NCBI GenBank assembly: GCA_964512225.1
Contig: CAZEKB010000009.1
Coordinates: 1-64,000, forward strand
Source of the DNA: CAZEKB01 sp964512225
GTDB taxonomy: Bacteria; Myxococcota_A; UBA796; UBA9615
Reading direction: 5' to 3'
Length of the DNA: 64,000 bases
The translations under genes and the position numbers were made by a program. This document shows, in pieces, positions 11,503 through 20,593 of the stretch; position 1 is the first letter of the stretch; each line of letters opens with the position of its first letter. The notes under the pieces were generated by a model that did not search any database, was not told the origin of the DNA, and worked only from the letters and a program-made list of their open reading frames with translations.

Positions 11503-12231
11503 TTAGATGGTCTTCTTGACCGCGGCGCCTTCCGAAGCCCGCGCCGCCTCCGCGGAGCGCGCCTTCTTCAGCGCCTCCAGCTTCGCCTGGGCCTGGGCGG
11601 TGCCCGCCTTGGCCTTGATCTTCTCGAGCTTCCGACCGATCTCGGCGTCGCCGATCTCCGTGGTGACTTCGGCCTCGGCGTGCAGGCGATCGATGTGCTC
11701 GCGCACGTTGTCGAGGGCCTTGATGTCCGCCTGCATGGAGAGCCCGTCGAGGGTCTCCTGGATCTGGATGCGGGCCTCGGCGTTCTCCTTCTTGGCGAGC
11801 ATCGCCGCCTTCTCGCGCTCGAGCTTCCCGATCTCCGCCTGGAAGGACACGATGGACGACTTCGCCGCCTCCGCCTCCTGGGCCGCCTGCAGCAGCTCCG
11901 CGTCCAGCGACGCGATGCGGCCCTCGACGTCCCCCTTGCGCTCCAGGAGGACGAGGGCCACGTCGTCCTCTTCGGCGTCGACGGCCGCGTTGATCTGGGC
12001 GTCCAGATCCGCGAGCTCCTTCGTCTTCTGCGTGAGCTCCGCCTCCAGCTTGTTGCGGAGGACGATGATCCCGCTGACCGCCTTCTTCAGGTCTTTGTAT
12101 TGCTGCTTGCGGGCGTTGATGGCGGCCTCGTAGACCGCCTCCGGATTGTCCTTCTCCAGGTTGGAGACGAACAGCGACAAGAAGCCGCTCCAGAGATTGC
12201 CCAGCCGCGCGAAGAATCCACCTTCGGCCAT
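11503..12231 (-). CDS. pspA: PspA/IM30 family membrane-remodelling protein
   Basis: This 242-residue protein has the layout of ESCRT-III-like PspA: an N-terminal segment that could be amphipathic (MAEGGFFARLGNLWSGFLSL), then long charged coiled coil (EAELTQKTKELADLDAQIN onwards) with almost no prolines. Family members coat stressed inner membrane. ATG 12231 is preceded by GAGGA about 8 nt upstream. A longer in-frame reading to 12306 lacks a ribosome binding site. The enoyl reductase-like gene follows after 16 bp, which would tie membrane stress to fatty acid supply, but that is inference. Confidence 0.85.
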   Translation of the reverse strand: MAEGGFFARLGNLWSGFLSLFVSNLEKDNPEAVYEAAINARKQQYKDLKKAVSGIIVLRNKLEAELTQKTKELADLDAQINAAVDAEEDDVALVLLERKGDVEGRIASLDAELLQAAQEAEAAKSSIVSFQAEIGKLEREKAAMLAKKENAEARIQIQETLDGLSMQADIKALDNVREHIDRLHAEAEVTTEIGDAEIGRKLEKIKAKAGTAQAQAKLEALKKARSAEAARASEGAAVKKTI

Positions 12232-12298
12232 CGTTCGGTCCTCGTCGTGGGGCCCGCCGGCAGCGACGGGGTTCCCGAGTCTAGATCCTGCGTCCCCC

Positions 12299-12342
12299 CC
12301 GGGCAATCGGCCCGGACGGCAGCAGCGTAGGGGTGTCTACGC
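12299..12342 (-). terminator. Two tandem hairpins after the extended SDR gene
   Basis: The first (12325-12342) has GCGTAG/CTACGC arms and a 6-nt loop and lies 3 bp after the stop of the minus-strand SDR. The second (12299-12315) has CCGGGC/GCCCGG arms and a 5-nt loop. Neither has a T-run. They separate the SDR from pspA. Confidence 0.5.
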
Positions 12343-12345
12343 GCC

Positions 12346-13464
12346 CTAGATGAGCTTGTTGCGTGTGTAATCCACCAAGTGGTCGAAGTACTCCGCCAGC
12401 GGGGGCGGCCGGAGTCCCGCCGGGCGCAGCAGGCGCTCGGCCTCCGTGGTGTCGAGGATGCCCGGGCGAGCGAGGCCCGCGAGCAGCTCGGGGGGCAGGT
12501 TCATCGCCTGGTCGAGGACGGCCCGCACGCCCGCCATCGGGCCCGACCGGAACATCCGCCCCAGGGGGCGCCCCGGGATGTCGACCACGGGGCCCACGAA
12601 GCCGAGTCGGTCGGCCGCGAGATCGAGGAACTCGCGGACCGTCAGGGCGAAGGGGTCCGTGAGGTGGAGCGTCCTGCCCTCGGCGGCAGGATCGGTGAGC
12701 AGGTGGACCATCGCGTCCACCACGAAGTCCACGGGCACGACGTCGATCCGCGACTTGTGCCCGCCCGGCGCCACCGGCAGGAAGCGCAGCGGCGCGGGCA
12801 GCGAGCTGAACTTCAGCAGGAAGAGCAGGAGGTGATAGAAGCCGTCGACGCGCTCCACCTCGCCGGTGTCGGAGCGGCCCACGATGTGCGACGGCCGGAC
12901 GACCGTGATCGGCAGCTTCCCCATGGCGGCGCGGACCTTGCGCTCCGCGAGCATCTTCGTCTCGGCGTACCGGTCCTGGTAGCGCTGCCCCGCCAGGAGC
13001 ATCGACTCGCTGAAGCGACCCCGGTGGTCACCCGCCACGGCCCCCGCGGAGACGTGCAGGACACGCTCGAGGTTCGGGAGCTCGGCGGCCAGGTCCAGGA
13101 TCGCCTTGCTGCCCCCGACGTTGGTATCGAACGCGACGCGACGCTCGACCGCCAGGTGCGTGGCGGCGGCGCAGTGAATGATGTGGACGGCCTCGCTGAG
13201 CACCCGGGCGCGGCTGGCCTGGTCGTCGAAGATCTCCGGCGAAGTGATGTCGCCGGTGAGGAGGCGGATGCGCGAGGCGGCCTCGGCGTCCCGCTTGCGG
13301 TACTCGCTGAGCCACCCCCGAGCCGTGCGCCGGCTGTTCTTGCGCACGAGGGCGAGGACGTTGCGACCGTCCTGGGTGAGGCGGACGAGCAGGCGACGAC
13401 CGAGGAAGCCGGTGCCGCCCGTGAGGAAGACCGCTGCCGGAGTCTGGGTGGTTGCGCCCGCCAC
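12346..13464 (-). CDS. NAD(P)-dependent extended SDR, thioester-reductase/male-sterility type
   Basis: This reductase or epimerase of about 372 residues has the NAD(P) motif FLTGGTGFLGRRLL at the N-terminus and the catalytic YxxxK in RYAETKMLAERK. An HVSAGAVAG segment supplies the catalytic Ser. It resembles the NAD-binding_4 family (fatty acyl-CoA reductases, carboxylic acid reductase R domains) more than sugar epimerases, so a lipid or thioester substrate is likely. I took GTG 13464 because it lies just before the conserved fold. A longer frame to ATG 13557 is possible and would add 31 residues. It diverges from the small membrane protein gene. Confidence 0.8.
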   Translation of the reverse strand: MAGATTQTPAAVFLTGGTGFLGRRLLVRLTQDGRNVLALVRKNSRRTARGWLSEYRKRDAEAASRIRLLTGDITSPEIFDDQASRARVLSEAVHIIHCAAATHLAVERRVAFDTNVGGSKAILDLAAELPNLERVLHVSAGAVAGDHRGRFSESMLLAGQRYQDRYAETKMLAERKVRAAMGKLPITVVRPSHIVGRSDTGEVERVDGFYHLLLFLLKFSSLPAPLRFLPVAPGGHKSRIDVVPVDFVVDAMVHLLTDPAAEGRTLHLTDPFALTVREFLDLAADRLGFVGPVVDIPGRPLGRMFRSGPMAGVRAVLDQAMNLPPELLAGLARPGILDTTEAERLLRPAGLRPPPLAEYFDHLVDYTRNKLI

Positions 13465-13578
13465 GAGGCAGGCGTAGCACGGGCCGGGCCGAGGGGCCAC
13501 CCCGCCGCTGCCCAATGACTTCCGCTCACGAATCGTGTGAAATGGGCGATAGGGCATGGACCTTGCCCCGGAAAGTCG

Positions 13579-13893
13579 ATGCTCAAGGCGCCCCCGACGG
13601 TCCTCACTCCCGAAGCCATCGGTTTCGGCTTCATCCTGTGGCTCGTCTCGATCGCGGCGGCGTCCGTGGCGATGAACTTCGGGAAGATCTCCGAGATCTG
13701 GATGTTCGTCGTGATGTCGTGGCCGATCATCCTCGGCGTGACGATCGTGAAGATCGAGCGCACGCTGCTGCGGATGCGGGGGGAGTGGTCGCCCAGCGCG
13801 CCGCACAGCCCGGCCGAGGCGGCCTCCCCCCCGCCCGGAGCCGACGACCCCGACGTCGTGAGCTCCTCGATGCAGGCGGCGGAGGCGAGCTGA
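13579..13893 (+). CDS. Small two-helix membrane protein of unknown function
   Basis: This is a 104-residue protein starting at ATG 13579, with GGAAAG just upstream. It has two probable membrane segments (IGFGFILWLVSIAAASVAM and IWMFVVMSWPIILGVTIV) and a hydrophilic Pro/Ala/Ser/Asp-rich tail. Third codon positions are strongly GC, as in neighbouring real genes. It ends 1 bp before the convergent coiled-coil gene. No family recognised. Confidence 0.65.
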   Translation: MLKAPPTVLTPEAIGFGFILWLVSIAAASVAMNFGKISEIWMFVVMSWPIILGVTIVKIERTLLRMRGEWSPSAPHSPAEAASPPPGADDPDVVSSSMQAAEAS

Positions 13894-13894
13894 G

Positions 13895-16114
13895 CTACTC
13901 CGGCGCGGGGAGCGGGTCCTCCGTCGCCTCGTCCCAGTCCATCTCGGAGTCGACCTTCGCCCACAGGCCCTTGTTCTCGGACTCGAGCCGAGCGAGCCGA
14001 CGGTGCGCCTCGCGGAGCCGGGCCTCCAGATCCTGGACCTCCGCGCGGCGACGAGCCCCCTCCTCGCGCACGGCCCGCAGCTCGGCCCGCAGGCCGGTGA
14101 CGTCGTCGCGGCGCTCCCGCTCGGCGACGTCCAGGGCCTCGGTCAGCTCGGCGACCCGGGCCTCGCGCACCTCCACGCGCCCCTCGGCCTCCACGATCCC
14201 GTCGCTGAACGCCTCGACCTGCGCCCGGAGCACGTCCATCTCCAGCCGCGCGTAGTCCCGGGCGACCTCCAGCTGCTCGGTCAGGTCCTCGCGCTCGGCC
14301 GTCAGGTCCTCGACGCGCCCCTCGAGCTCGGCCACGCGGGCGTCGGCCCCGCCCTCGTCCAGGGCGGCCCGCAGCGAGGCCACCTCGGCCTCCAGCGCCG
14401 AACCCCGGGTCGCGGCGGCCGCGCTCTCCTCCCGCGCCCCGGCGGCGGCGGCTTCGGCCGCCTGCAGCTGTTGCTCGAGGGCGGCGACCGCCTCCCCCCG
14501 GCTCCGCGCGGCGGCGGCCTCGGCGTCGCGGGCGTCCGCGTCGGCCGCCCGCCCCGCCTCTTCGGCCGCCTCGAGCCGGGCGCGCACGCGATCGAGCTCC
14601 GCCTCGAGCTCGGCCGTGCGGACCGCCGCGGCCTCCGGAGCCGGGGCTTCGCCGGCGGCGACGCGGGCCGCCGCGAGCTCCACAGCCAGCCGGTCGGCTT
14701 CGTCGCGCGCCCGCTTCACGCGCTGCCCGGCCCCCACCACGGAGGCGGCCGCGGCGTCGAGCTCCTCCTCGAGGCTCGCGATGCGCCTGCGGTTGAGCTC
14801 CTCGGTCGCCTCCAGGCGCTTGCGCAGCAGGTTCACCTGCAGCCCCCGGACCTTCGCCTCCTCGGCGTTGCCGCCCTGATCGAGCCGCTGCTGCAGGGCG
14901 TCACGCTCGGCTTCGGCCGTGGCCAGGGCCTGCTCCAGCTCCACGACGCGCGCCGCGTCCCGCCCCTCGGCGCGGCGGTCCGCCTGCCCGGCGAGCGCCC
15001 CCGCCGCCTCCAGCGCCTCCTCGGCCGCCACCGCCCGGGCGTCGAGCTCGGCGCGGCGACGGGTCTCCTCGGCGCGCTCCTCGGCGGACGCCGACGCGAG
15101 CGCCGCGAGCCGATCGCGCTCCCCCCGCAGGGCCTCGAGCTCGCCGCTCAGCTCGGCGAGATCGTCCTCCGGGCGGGGCCCGAGCTTCGTCTCGAGCTGC
15201 TTGCGCAGGTTCACGATGGCCTCGTCCTTGGCGGCGGACGCGCGGGCGGCCTCCCCCGCGGCCGTCGACGCGTGGGTGGCGGCGGCCGCGAGCGCGTCTT
15301 CCAGCTCGGCGACCTTCGCCCGGTCGGCGGCGGCACCGTCGCGCTCCTCGGTGAGGCGGACGCCCAGGCGGTCGACCGTCGCCCGCTGCGCCTCCAGGTC
15401 CTCCCGGGTCGCGTCGAGGGAGGCCGTGAGATCCTCGACCCGGGCCTCCGCGTCCACGAGCCGCCCCTCCACGCTCTCGGGCGTCAGGCTCTCGACCGCC
15501 TTGCTCGCGGTGTCGCGGTTCTGCTCGGCCCGCAGGGTCCGGCGCTGGTCGCGCTCGAGGGTGCGGCGCGAGTTCGCGACCTTGCGCGACGCCGACGCGA
15601 GCGCCTTGTCCACGTCCGGATCGGCCCCCAGGGCGACCCACGCCGCCAGCTTGGCGCGGGTGAGGCGCGCCTCGGCGAGCTTCGTCCCCGTGCGGGCCTC
15701 GGCCAGGCGCTTCTGGGCGAGCGCCACCTCCTTGCCGGCCTCGCTGCGCTGCTCGATGCGCCACCGCCGTCGCTGCTCCATGCGGGCCCGCGCCACCGCC
15801 AGGCGCTCCTTGGCGGCCAGGTCGCCGGTGGCGTCCACCGCCTTGAGATCCAGGTCCACGGCCTTGATCCCGATCTCCGCCTGGGTGACCCGCACCCGGG
15901 CGGCCTCGAGCCGACTCCGGGATGCGCCCAGCTCCTGCTCGCGGCGCTCCTCCAGCCCCCGCGCGCGGGCGTCCGCCGCTCCGGCCTCGTCGATGGCCGT
16001 CGCGGCCTCGCCCGTGACGTCGCGGACGGCGGCGTCGATCTCCGCGGCCTTCGGAGGCCCGGCGAGCGCGACGGCAGGGATCAGGAGGGCCAGGACGACA
16101 GCGGATCGAATCAA
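13895..16114 (-). CDS. Exported long coiled-coil protein
   Basis: This 739-residue protein has a signal peptide (IRSAVVLALLIPAVALAG), then near-continuous Ala/Glu/Arg-rich heptads to about residue 710, such as ELEAELDRVRARLEAAEEAG. The C-terminus is acidic (MDWDEATEDPLPAPE). No enzymatic motif is visible. It could be a periplasmic spacer or scaffold. I chose TTG 16114 because it begins the signal peptide and is preceded by GGAG at about 8 nt. No ATG or GTG gives a signal sequence in this frame. It lies 26 bp after the stop of the minus-strand gene upstream and is probably co-transcribed with it. Confidence 0.8.
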   Translation of the reverse strand: MIRSAVVLALLIPAVALAGPPKAAEIDAAVRDVTGEAATAIDEAGAADARARGLEERREQELGASRSRLEAARVRVTQAEIGIKAVDLDLKAVDATGDLAAKERLAVARARMEQRRRWRIEQRSEAGKEVALAQKRLAEARTGTKLAEARLTRAKLAAWVALGADPDVDKALASASRKVANSRRTLERDQRRTLRAEQNRDTASKAVESLTPESVEGRLVDAEARVEDLTASLDATREDLEAQRATVDRLGVRLTEERDGAAADRAKVAELEDALAAAATHASTAAGEAARASAAKDEAIVNLRKQLETKLGPRPEDDLAELSGELEALRGERDRLAALASASAEERAEETRRRAELDARAVAAEEALEAAGALAGQADRRAEGRDAARVVELEQALATAEAERDALQQRLDQGGNAEEAKVRGLQVNLLRKRLEATEELNRRRIASLEEELDAAAASVVGAGQRVKRARDEADRLAVELAAARVAAGEAPAPEAAAVRTAELEAELDRVRARLEAAEEAGRAADADARDAEAAAARSRGEAVAALEQQLQAAEAAAAGAREESAAAATRGSALEAEVASLRAALDEGGADARVAELEGRVEDLTAEREDLTEQLEVARDYARLEMDVLRAQVEAFSDGIVEAEGRVEVREARVAELTEALDVAERERRDDVTGLRAELRAVREEGARRRAEVQDLEARLREAHRRLARLESENKGLWAKVDSEMDWDEATEDPLPAPE

Positions 16115-16140
16115 GGGAGACTCCGGGCAGGGAGGAGACG

Positions 16141-17181
16141 TTACTCGGTAGGACCGACTCGGACCGGCCAGGAGACCCACCCGCCTTCGGGGGTCAGGTC
16201 GACCGTGGCGCCTTCGACCGGGCGGGTGATCCAGGTGCGCGTGCCCGGCGCGGGCTCCGCGCTTCGGACGCTCCAGTGGGGCGAGAACGCGCCGCCGAGG
16301 CCGATCACGAGGGGCTCGTTCCAGGGCGCACGCACGCAGACCGGCTCGCCGCTCTCCACCGCCGTCGACGTCGCCTCCATCGCCGACTCGTTGGGTACGT
16401 CCTGGGGCGCGATCACGACGACCGTGCGCTCCGCGGCGGGCACCTCGGGGAAGCGGAAGCAGGCGTCGACGGCCGCGGGGACGGGCACGGGGCCGTCGTC
16501 GAACCGTCGACGCTCGACGATCCACGGCACCGACCAGCGGTCCGAGTAGACGCTCACGCGCGACGACATGCGGCACTCGCAGGTCCACCGAGGCGCCCGG
16601 CCGGCGCAGACGACGCCGCGCTCGCGCCCGTCGTGGCAGCGCACCCTGAACACCACGTCGGCCCCCGGACCGGCGAGCTGCACGTCGATCGGCTTGCCGG
16701 GGTAGAGCAGCACGGTGGCGATGAAGCTCCCGTCGGCGGCGGGCTCCCACCGGTCCGAGGCGTCCGGGCGCCACTCGCGGGCGGCCAGCCGATCCCCGCC
16801 GAGGCGACCGAAGCGCGCGTCGGGCCGGGCCCTCACCCGCAGCCCCTCGACGGGCACCGGGCGGGTCACGCCGCCGCGGGTGAGCGTCGCGGGCCAGGGC
16901 TCCCAGCGCCGGTCGACGACGCGGAGCAGGATGTCCTCGCCGGGCCCCGAGCTCCAGTCCACCGCGGGCGTCGACGGAGCGGGCGCCGCCGCCTCGACGG
17001 TCGGAGACGGAGGAGGAGGCGGGATCTCGCCGGGGGGTGTCCGGAGCAGGGTCCCGGCCGCGACGAACGCCGCGAAGATCAGCCCCGGAACCAGCCACCC
17101 GCGCAGGCCCGAGGGGGGCCCCGGGGATTCGCTTGACCCCGCGGGGGCCGGTTCGTTAGGTTCCGCCGTCTTTTGGGACAA
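16141..17181 (-). CDS. Single-pass membrane protein with beta-rich periplasmic domain, unknown function
   Basis: This 346-residue protein has a short cytoplasmic Pro/Ser/Gly-rich N-terminus, one membrane segment (WLVPGLIFAAFVAAGTLL, residues about 29-46), a proline linker (PPGEIPPPPPSP), then a globular domain rich in Val/Arg/Trp strands. Several Cys (VRCHDGRERGVVCAG, WTCECR, DACFRF, EPVCVRA) suggest disulfides, consistent with a periplasmic location. No known domain recognised. It diverges from the spt gene, with only 14 bp between the starts. Confidence 0.75.
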   Translation of the reverse strand: MSQKTAEPNEPAPAGSSESPGPPSGLRGWLVPGLIFAAFVAAGTLLRTPPGEIPPPPPSPTVEAAAPAPSTPAVDWSSGPGEDILLRVVDRRWEPWPATLTRGGVTRPVPVEGLRVRARPDARFGRLGGDRLAAREWRPDASDRWEPAADGSFIATVLLYPGKPIDVQLAGPGADVVFRVRCHDGRERGVVCAGRAPRWTCECRMSSRVSVYSDRWSVPWIVERRRFDDGPVPVPAAVDACFRFPEVPAAERTVVVIAPQDVPNESAMEATSTAVESGEPVCVRAPWNEPLVIGLGGAFSPHWSVRSAEPAPGTRTWITRPVEGATVDLTPEGGWVSWPVRVGPTE

Positions 17182-17195
17182 GGTGCTTCTTCCTC

Positions 17196-18380
17196 ATGGC
17201 TGATCTGTTCCAGCGCTGCCGCGACTACACGCTCATCGACGACGCCAAGGCGATGGGGGTCTATCCCTATTTCCTGACGATCGATCAGAGTGAAGGTACC
17301 GAGGTCTTCATCGAGGGCAAACCCCGGCTCATGCTCGGGTCCAACAACTACCTCGGTTTGACCTGGCATCCCAAGGTGCGGGAGGCGGCGGTCAACGCCG
17401 TGCGCCAGTTCGGGACGTCCTGCTCGGGCTCGCGGTTCCTCAACGGCACGCTCGCGATGCACGAGGAGCTCGAGGGGCGGCTGGCCTCGTTCCTGGGCAA
17501 GGAGGCGGCGGCGGTCGTCTCCACCGGCTACCAGACCAACCTGGCCACCTTCGGCGCGCTGTTCCAGCGGGACGACGTCGCCGTCCTCGACAGCCAGGAC
17601 CACGCCTCGGTCTACGAAGGCGTGATGATCAGCAAGTGCCGCCTCAGGCGGTACGAGCACCTGGACATGGCCGACTGCGAGGACGTGCTCAGCAAGGTCC
17701 CCGAGACCAAGAACGCCGCGATCATCACCGACGGCGTCTTCTCGATGGAGGGGGACCTCGCGCCCCTGCCCGAGCTCGTCGCCCTCAAGAAGAAGTACGG
17801 CGCCCGCCTCATCGTGGACGACGCGCACGGACTCGGGACCATGGGCCCGACCGGGCGCGGGACGTGCGAGCTCTACGGGGTGATGGACGACGTGGACGTC
17901 ATCACCGGCACCTTCAGCAAGTCCTTCGCCTCCCTCGGCGGCGTCGTCGCGGCGCCCGCCCCGGTGATCAACTACATCAAGCACCACGGCCGGTCGCTCA
18001 TCTACTCGGCGTCGATCTCCCCGCCGTCGCTGGGGGCCGCCCTGGCCGCCCTCGACATCATGGAGAGCGACAGCGAGCCCCGGGAGCGACTGCACGCGAA
18101 CGTCGCGCGCATGCGGACCGGCCTCAAGCAGCTCGGCTACTCGGTGGGCGAGTCCCCCACGCCGGTCCTGCCGATCCACATCGGCGAGGAGATGCGGATG
18201 CTCCCCTTCTGGCGCATGCTCTTCGACGAAGGCGTGTACACCAACGCCGTCATCCCCCCCGCCGTCGCGCCCGACAGCACGCTGATCCGCACGTCGTTCA
18301 TGGCTACCCACACGGCCGAACAGATCGACCGGGCGCTCTCCATCTTCGAGAAGGTGGGCAAGGTCGCGAACCTGATATGA
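17196..18380 (+). CDS. spt: Serine palmitoyltransferase (alpha-oxoamine synthase family)
   Basis: This 394-residue PLP enzyme is expected to condense serine with a fatty acyl thioester to 3-ketosphinganine, the first step of ceramide synthesis. Family features are NNYLGLTWHPKV near the start, CSGSRFLNGTLAMHEELE, the PLP-stacking His in DSQDHASVYEG, the Asp in VDDAHGLGTMG, and the Schiff-base Lys in GTFSKSFASLGG. The first 25 residues (YFLTIDQSEGTEVFIEGK) match the serine palmitoyltransferase/KBL type. The main reason to prefer SPT over KBL or BioF is context: the next two genes, overlapping or 3 bp away, are the other two ceramide enzymes. No dedicated acyl carrier protein gene is seen nearby. 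Confidence 0.9.
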   Translation: MADLFQRCRDYTLIDDAKAMGVYPYFLTIDQSEGTEVFIEGKPRLMLGSNNYLGLTWHPKVREAAVNAVRQFGTSCSGSRFLNGTLAMHEELEGRLASFLGKEAAAVVSTGYQTNLATFGALFQRDDVAVLDSQDHASVYEGVMISKCRLRRYEHLDMADCEDVLSKVPETKNAAIITDGVFSMEGDLAPLPELVALKKKYGARLIVDDAHGLGTMGPTGRGTCELYGVMDDVDVITGTFSKSFASLGGVVAAPAPVINYIKHHGRSLIYSASISPPSLGAALAALDIMESDSEPRERLHANVARMRTGLKQLGYSVGESPTPVLPIHIGEEMRMLPFWRMLFDEGVYTNAVIPPAVAPDSTLIRTSFMATHTAEQIDRALSIFEKVGKVANLI

Positions 18381-19516
18381 CCGTCGAGCTCATCGAGGTC
18401 CCGCTCGCCAACCGCAAGCTGGTCGACCGCTTCATCCGAGTGCAGTGGTGGATCCACCGCGAGCACGCCCCCAACGACGTCTGGGTCCCTCCCCTCCTCA
18501 TGGACCGGCGGGACTACCTGAACCCCCGGAAGAACCCCTTCTTCGACCACGCGGAGTGCGCGTTCTGGCTCGCCGTGAAGGACGGGGTGGACGTCGGTCG
18601 CATCGCGGCGATCTTCGACAAGGACTGGGAGCCCTTCCACGGCACCAAGACGGGCTACTTCGGCTTCTTCGACTCGCCCGACGACCCCGAGGTGGCGACC
18701 ACGCTGCTCCGACGCGCGGAGGCGTGGCTCCGGGAGCGCGGCCTGCAGGACGTCATCGGTCCGCTGGACGCGTCGACCAACTACCTGTCCGGCGCCCTGG
18801 TGGAGGGCTTCGAACGCGCGCCCGGCATGCAGATGCCCTACAACCCCGCCTACTACGGCGCGCTCATCGAGGGCGCCGGGTACGGCAAGGCCAAGGACCT
18901 GTGGGCCTGGGACGTGCTCGTGGAGAAGGGCCTGCCCGAGAAGGTCGAGCGGGTGGCGGACAAGATCCGCAAACGGGCGAAGGTCACGGTCCGCAGCATG
19001 GACCTGAAGAACTGGGACCAGGAGGTCGACCGCGTCCTCGCGATCTACAACTCGGCGTGGGAAGACAACTGGGGCTTCGTGCCCGTCTCCGACAAGGAGT
19101 TCCGCCACCTCGCCGCGGACCTGAAGATGGTCATCCAGGAGGAGACGGCGCTCATGGCCGAGGTCGAGGGCGAGCCCGTCGCCTTCTGCATCACGATCAA
19201 GGACATCCAGCCCGCCCTCAAGAAGGTCGACGGCAAGCTCTTCCCCGTGGGGATCTTCTCGCTGCTGTGGAACCTGATGGTGCGCCCGAAGATCGACTGG
19301 GGCCGCCTCGTGGTCATGGGCATCAAGGACGGGTTCCGCCGCCGCGGCATCGACTCCGTGCTGTTCGTGGAGACGTTCCGGGCCACCGAGAAGCTCGGCT
19401 GGCGGGGCGCGGAGATCGGGTGGACGCTCGACGACAACACCCTGGTGAACCGGGCGATCGAGTCGATGGGCGGCGAGAAGACCAAGACGTACCGCGTCTT
19501 CGGCAAGGAGCTCTGA
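18377..19516 (+). CDS. bcerS: Bacterial ceramide synthase-like N-acyltransferase (GNAT superfamily)
   Basis: This 379-residue protein overlaps spt by ATGA. It starts with the VDRFIRVQWWIHREHAPNDV and WVPPLLMDRRDYLNP segments characteristic of large GNAT-like proteins found beside spt in Proteobacteria. The C-terminal half carries a GNAT-like beta-strand and acyl-CoA binding loop (VMGIKDGFRRRGIDSVLF). In Caulobacter the homologous gene is the bacterial ceramide synthase that N-acylates the sphingoid base, evolutionarily unrelated to eukaryotic ceramide synthases. I transfer that role from family resemblance and operon context, which is strong but not proof. Confidence 0.85.
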   Translation: MTVELIEVPLANRKLVDRFIRVQWWIHREHAPNDVWVPPLLMDRRDYLNPRKNPFFDHAECAFWLAVKDGVDVGRIAAIFDKDWEPFHGTKTGYFGFFDSPDDPEVATTLLRRAEAWLRERGLQDVIGPLDASTNYLSGALVEGFERAPGMQMPYNPAYYGALIEGAGYGKAKDLWAWDVLVEKGLPEKVERVADKIRKRAKVTVRSMDLKNWDQEVDRVLAIYNSAWEDNWGFVPVSDKEFRHLAADLKMVIQEETALMAEVEGEPVAFCITIKDIQPALKKVDGKLFPVGIFSLLWNLMVRPKIDWGRLVVMGIKDGFRRRGIDSVLFVETFRATEKLGWRGAEIGWTLDDNTLVNRAIESMGGEKTKTYRVFGKEL

Positions 19517-19519
19517 GCC

Positions 19520-20593
19520 GTGGGGGTGACCGCGCTCGTCACGGGCGCAAACGGGTTCGTCGGGAGCCACCTCGTGGAGCTGCTGCAGGACCGGGGCGAC
19601 CTGCCCTACGCGATGGTCCGCACCACCAGCAACGTCGACAACCTCAAGGGCCGCAGCGTCGAGTTCCGGTACGCGGACGTGACCGACCTCGATTCGCTGC
19701 GCCAGGCCATGAAGGGCGTCGAGATCGTCTATCACGTCGCGGGCGCCACCGCGGGCTGGACGGAGGCCGACTTCGACCGCGTCAACAAGACCGGCACGGA
19801 GAACATCCTCGAAGCCGCCCGCACCGCCCCGGACGGTCCGCGCCGAGTGGTCCTCATGTCGTCGCTGGCGGCGGGCGGGCCCTGCAGCGCCGACGAGGGT
19901 CGACGCGAGTTCCACGCCGCCGACCAGGTGACCCCCTACGGCCGCAGCAAGTACCGCGGTGAGCTCGCCGCCCGCGAGGCCGCGCGCACCGGGGACATCG
20001 AGATCGTGATCGTGCGTCCGCCCACGGTGTACGGCCCGCGCGACACGGAGGTCCTGCAGCTCATCCAGGCCGCCAACTGGGGGATCATCGCGACCCAGGG
20101 CACGCGACCGCTGTGGATGAGCGTCGTGCACCCGCACGACCTGTGCCGGGGGACGGTCCTGGCGGCCGAGCGCGGCGCTCCCCTGCCCGCGGACGACTCC
20201 GCTCACGTCCTCGGCGGCGGCGGGCTCGCGTTCCCGGAGACGGCCGAGCCGTCGCACGACGCGGGTCGCGGGATCTACTACCTCACGGACGGCGGCCGAT
20301 ACACGCTCGAAGAGTTCGGCCGGGCGGCCGCGACGGCGCTCGGCAAGAAGGCCGTGAAGCTGCCGATCCCGAAGCCGTTCGTATGGGTCGGCGCCTACTT
20401 CAACGAGCTCGGCGGACGCATGAGGGGCAGGGCGCCCGTCTTCAGCCGCAACAAGGTGCTGGAAGCGGACCAGCCGGGCTGGATGTGCGAGATCGACAAG
20501 GCCCGCCAGGAGCTCGAGTTCCGCCCCGAGATGGAGCTCGCCGCCGGGATGGAGCAGACCGTCCGCTGGCTGCGCGACCACTCGGTCATCTGA
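19520..20593 (+). CDS. cerR: Ceramide reductase-like extended SDR (CerR type)
   Basis: This 357-residue NAD(P)-dependent epimerase/dehydratase-family enzyme has the Rossmann motif VTGANGFVGSHLVELL, and catalytic Ser and YxxxK in LMSSLAAGG and YGRSKYRGE. In Caulobacter a homologous SDR encoded in the sphingolipid locus reduces the 3-keto group of the ceramide precursor. The third position of this operon fits that step. It starts at GTG 19520, 3 nt after the bcerS stop. Its own stop overlaps the start of the next gene (TGATG), so all four genes appear translationally coupled or nearly so. A sugar-nucleotide epimerase role is the main alternative. Confidence 0.83.
   Translation: MGVTALVTGANGFVGSHLVELLQDRGDLPYAMVRTTSNVDNLKGRSVEFRYADVTDLDSLRQAMKGVEIVYHVAGATAGWTEADFDRVNKTGTENILEAARTAPDGPRRVVLMSSLAAGGPCSADEGRREFHAADQVTPYGRSKYRGELAAREAARTGDIEIVIVRPPTVYGPRDTEVLQLIQAANWGIIATQGTRPLWMSVVHPHDLCRGTVLAAERGAPLPADDSAHVLGGGGLAFPETAEPSHDAGRGIYYLTDGGRYTLEEFGRAAATALGKKAVKLPIPKPFVWVGAYFNELGGRMRGRAPVFSRNKVLEADQPGWMCEIDKARQELEFRPEMELAAGMEQTVRWLRDHSVI

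Noticed and set aside
13895..17098. One 1067-codon minus-strand frame covering the coiled-coil gene and beyond
   Set aside because: The 5' part is the shadow of the separate gene at 16141-17181. The real protein starts with a signal peptide at 16114.
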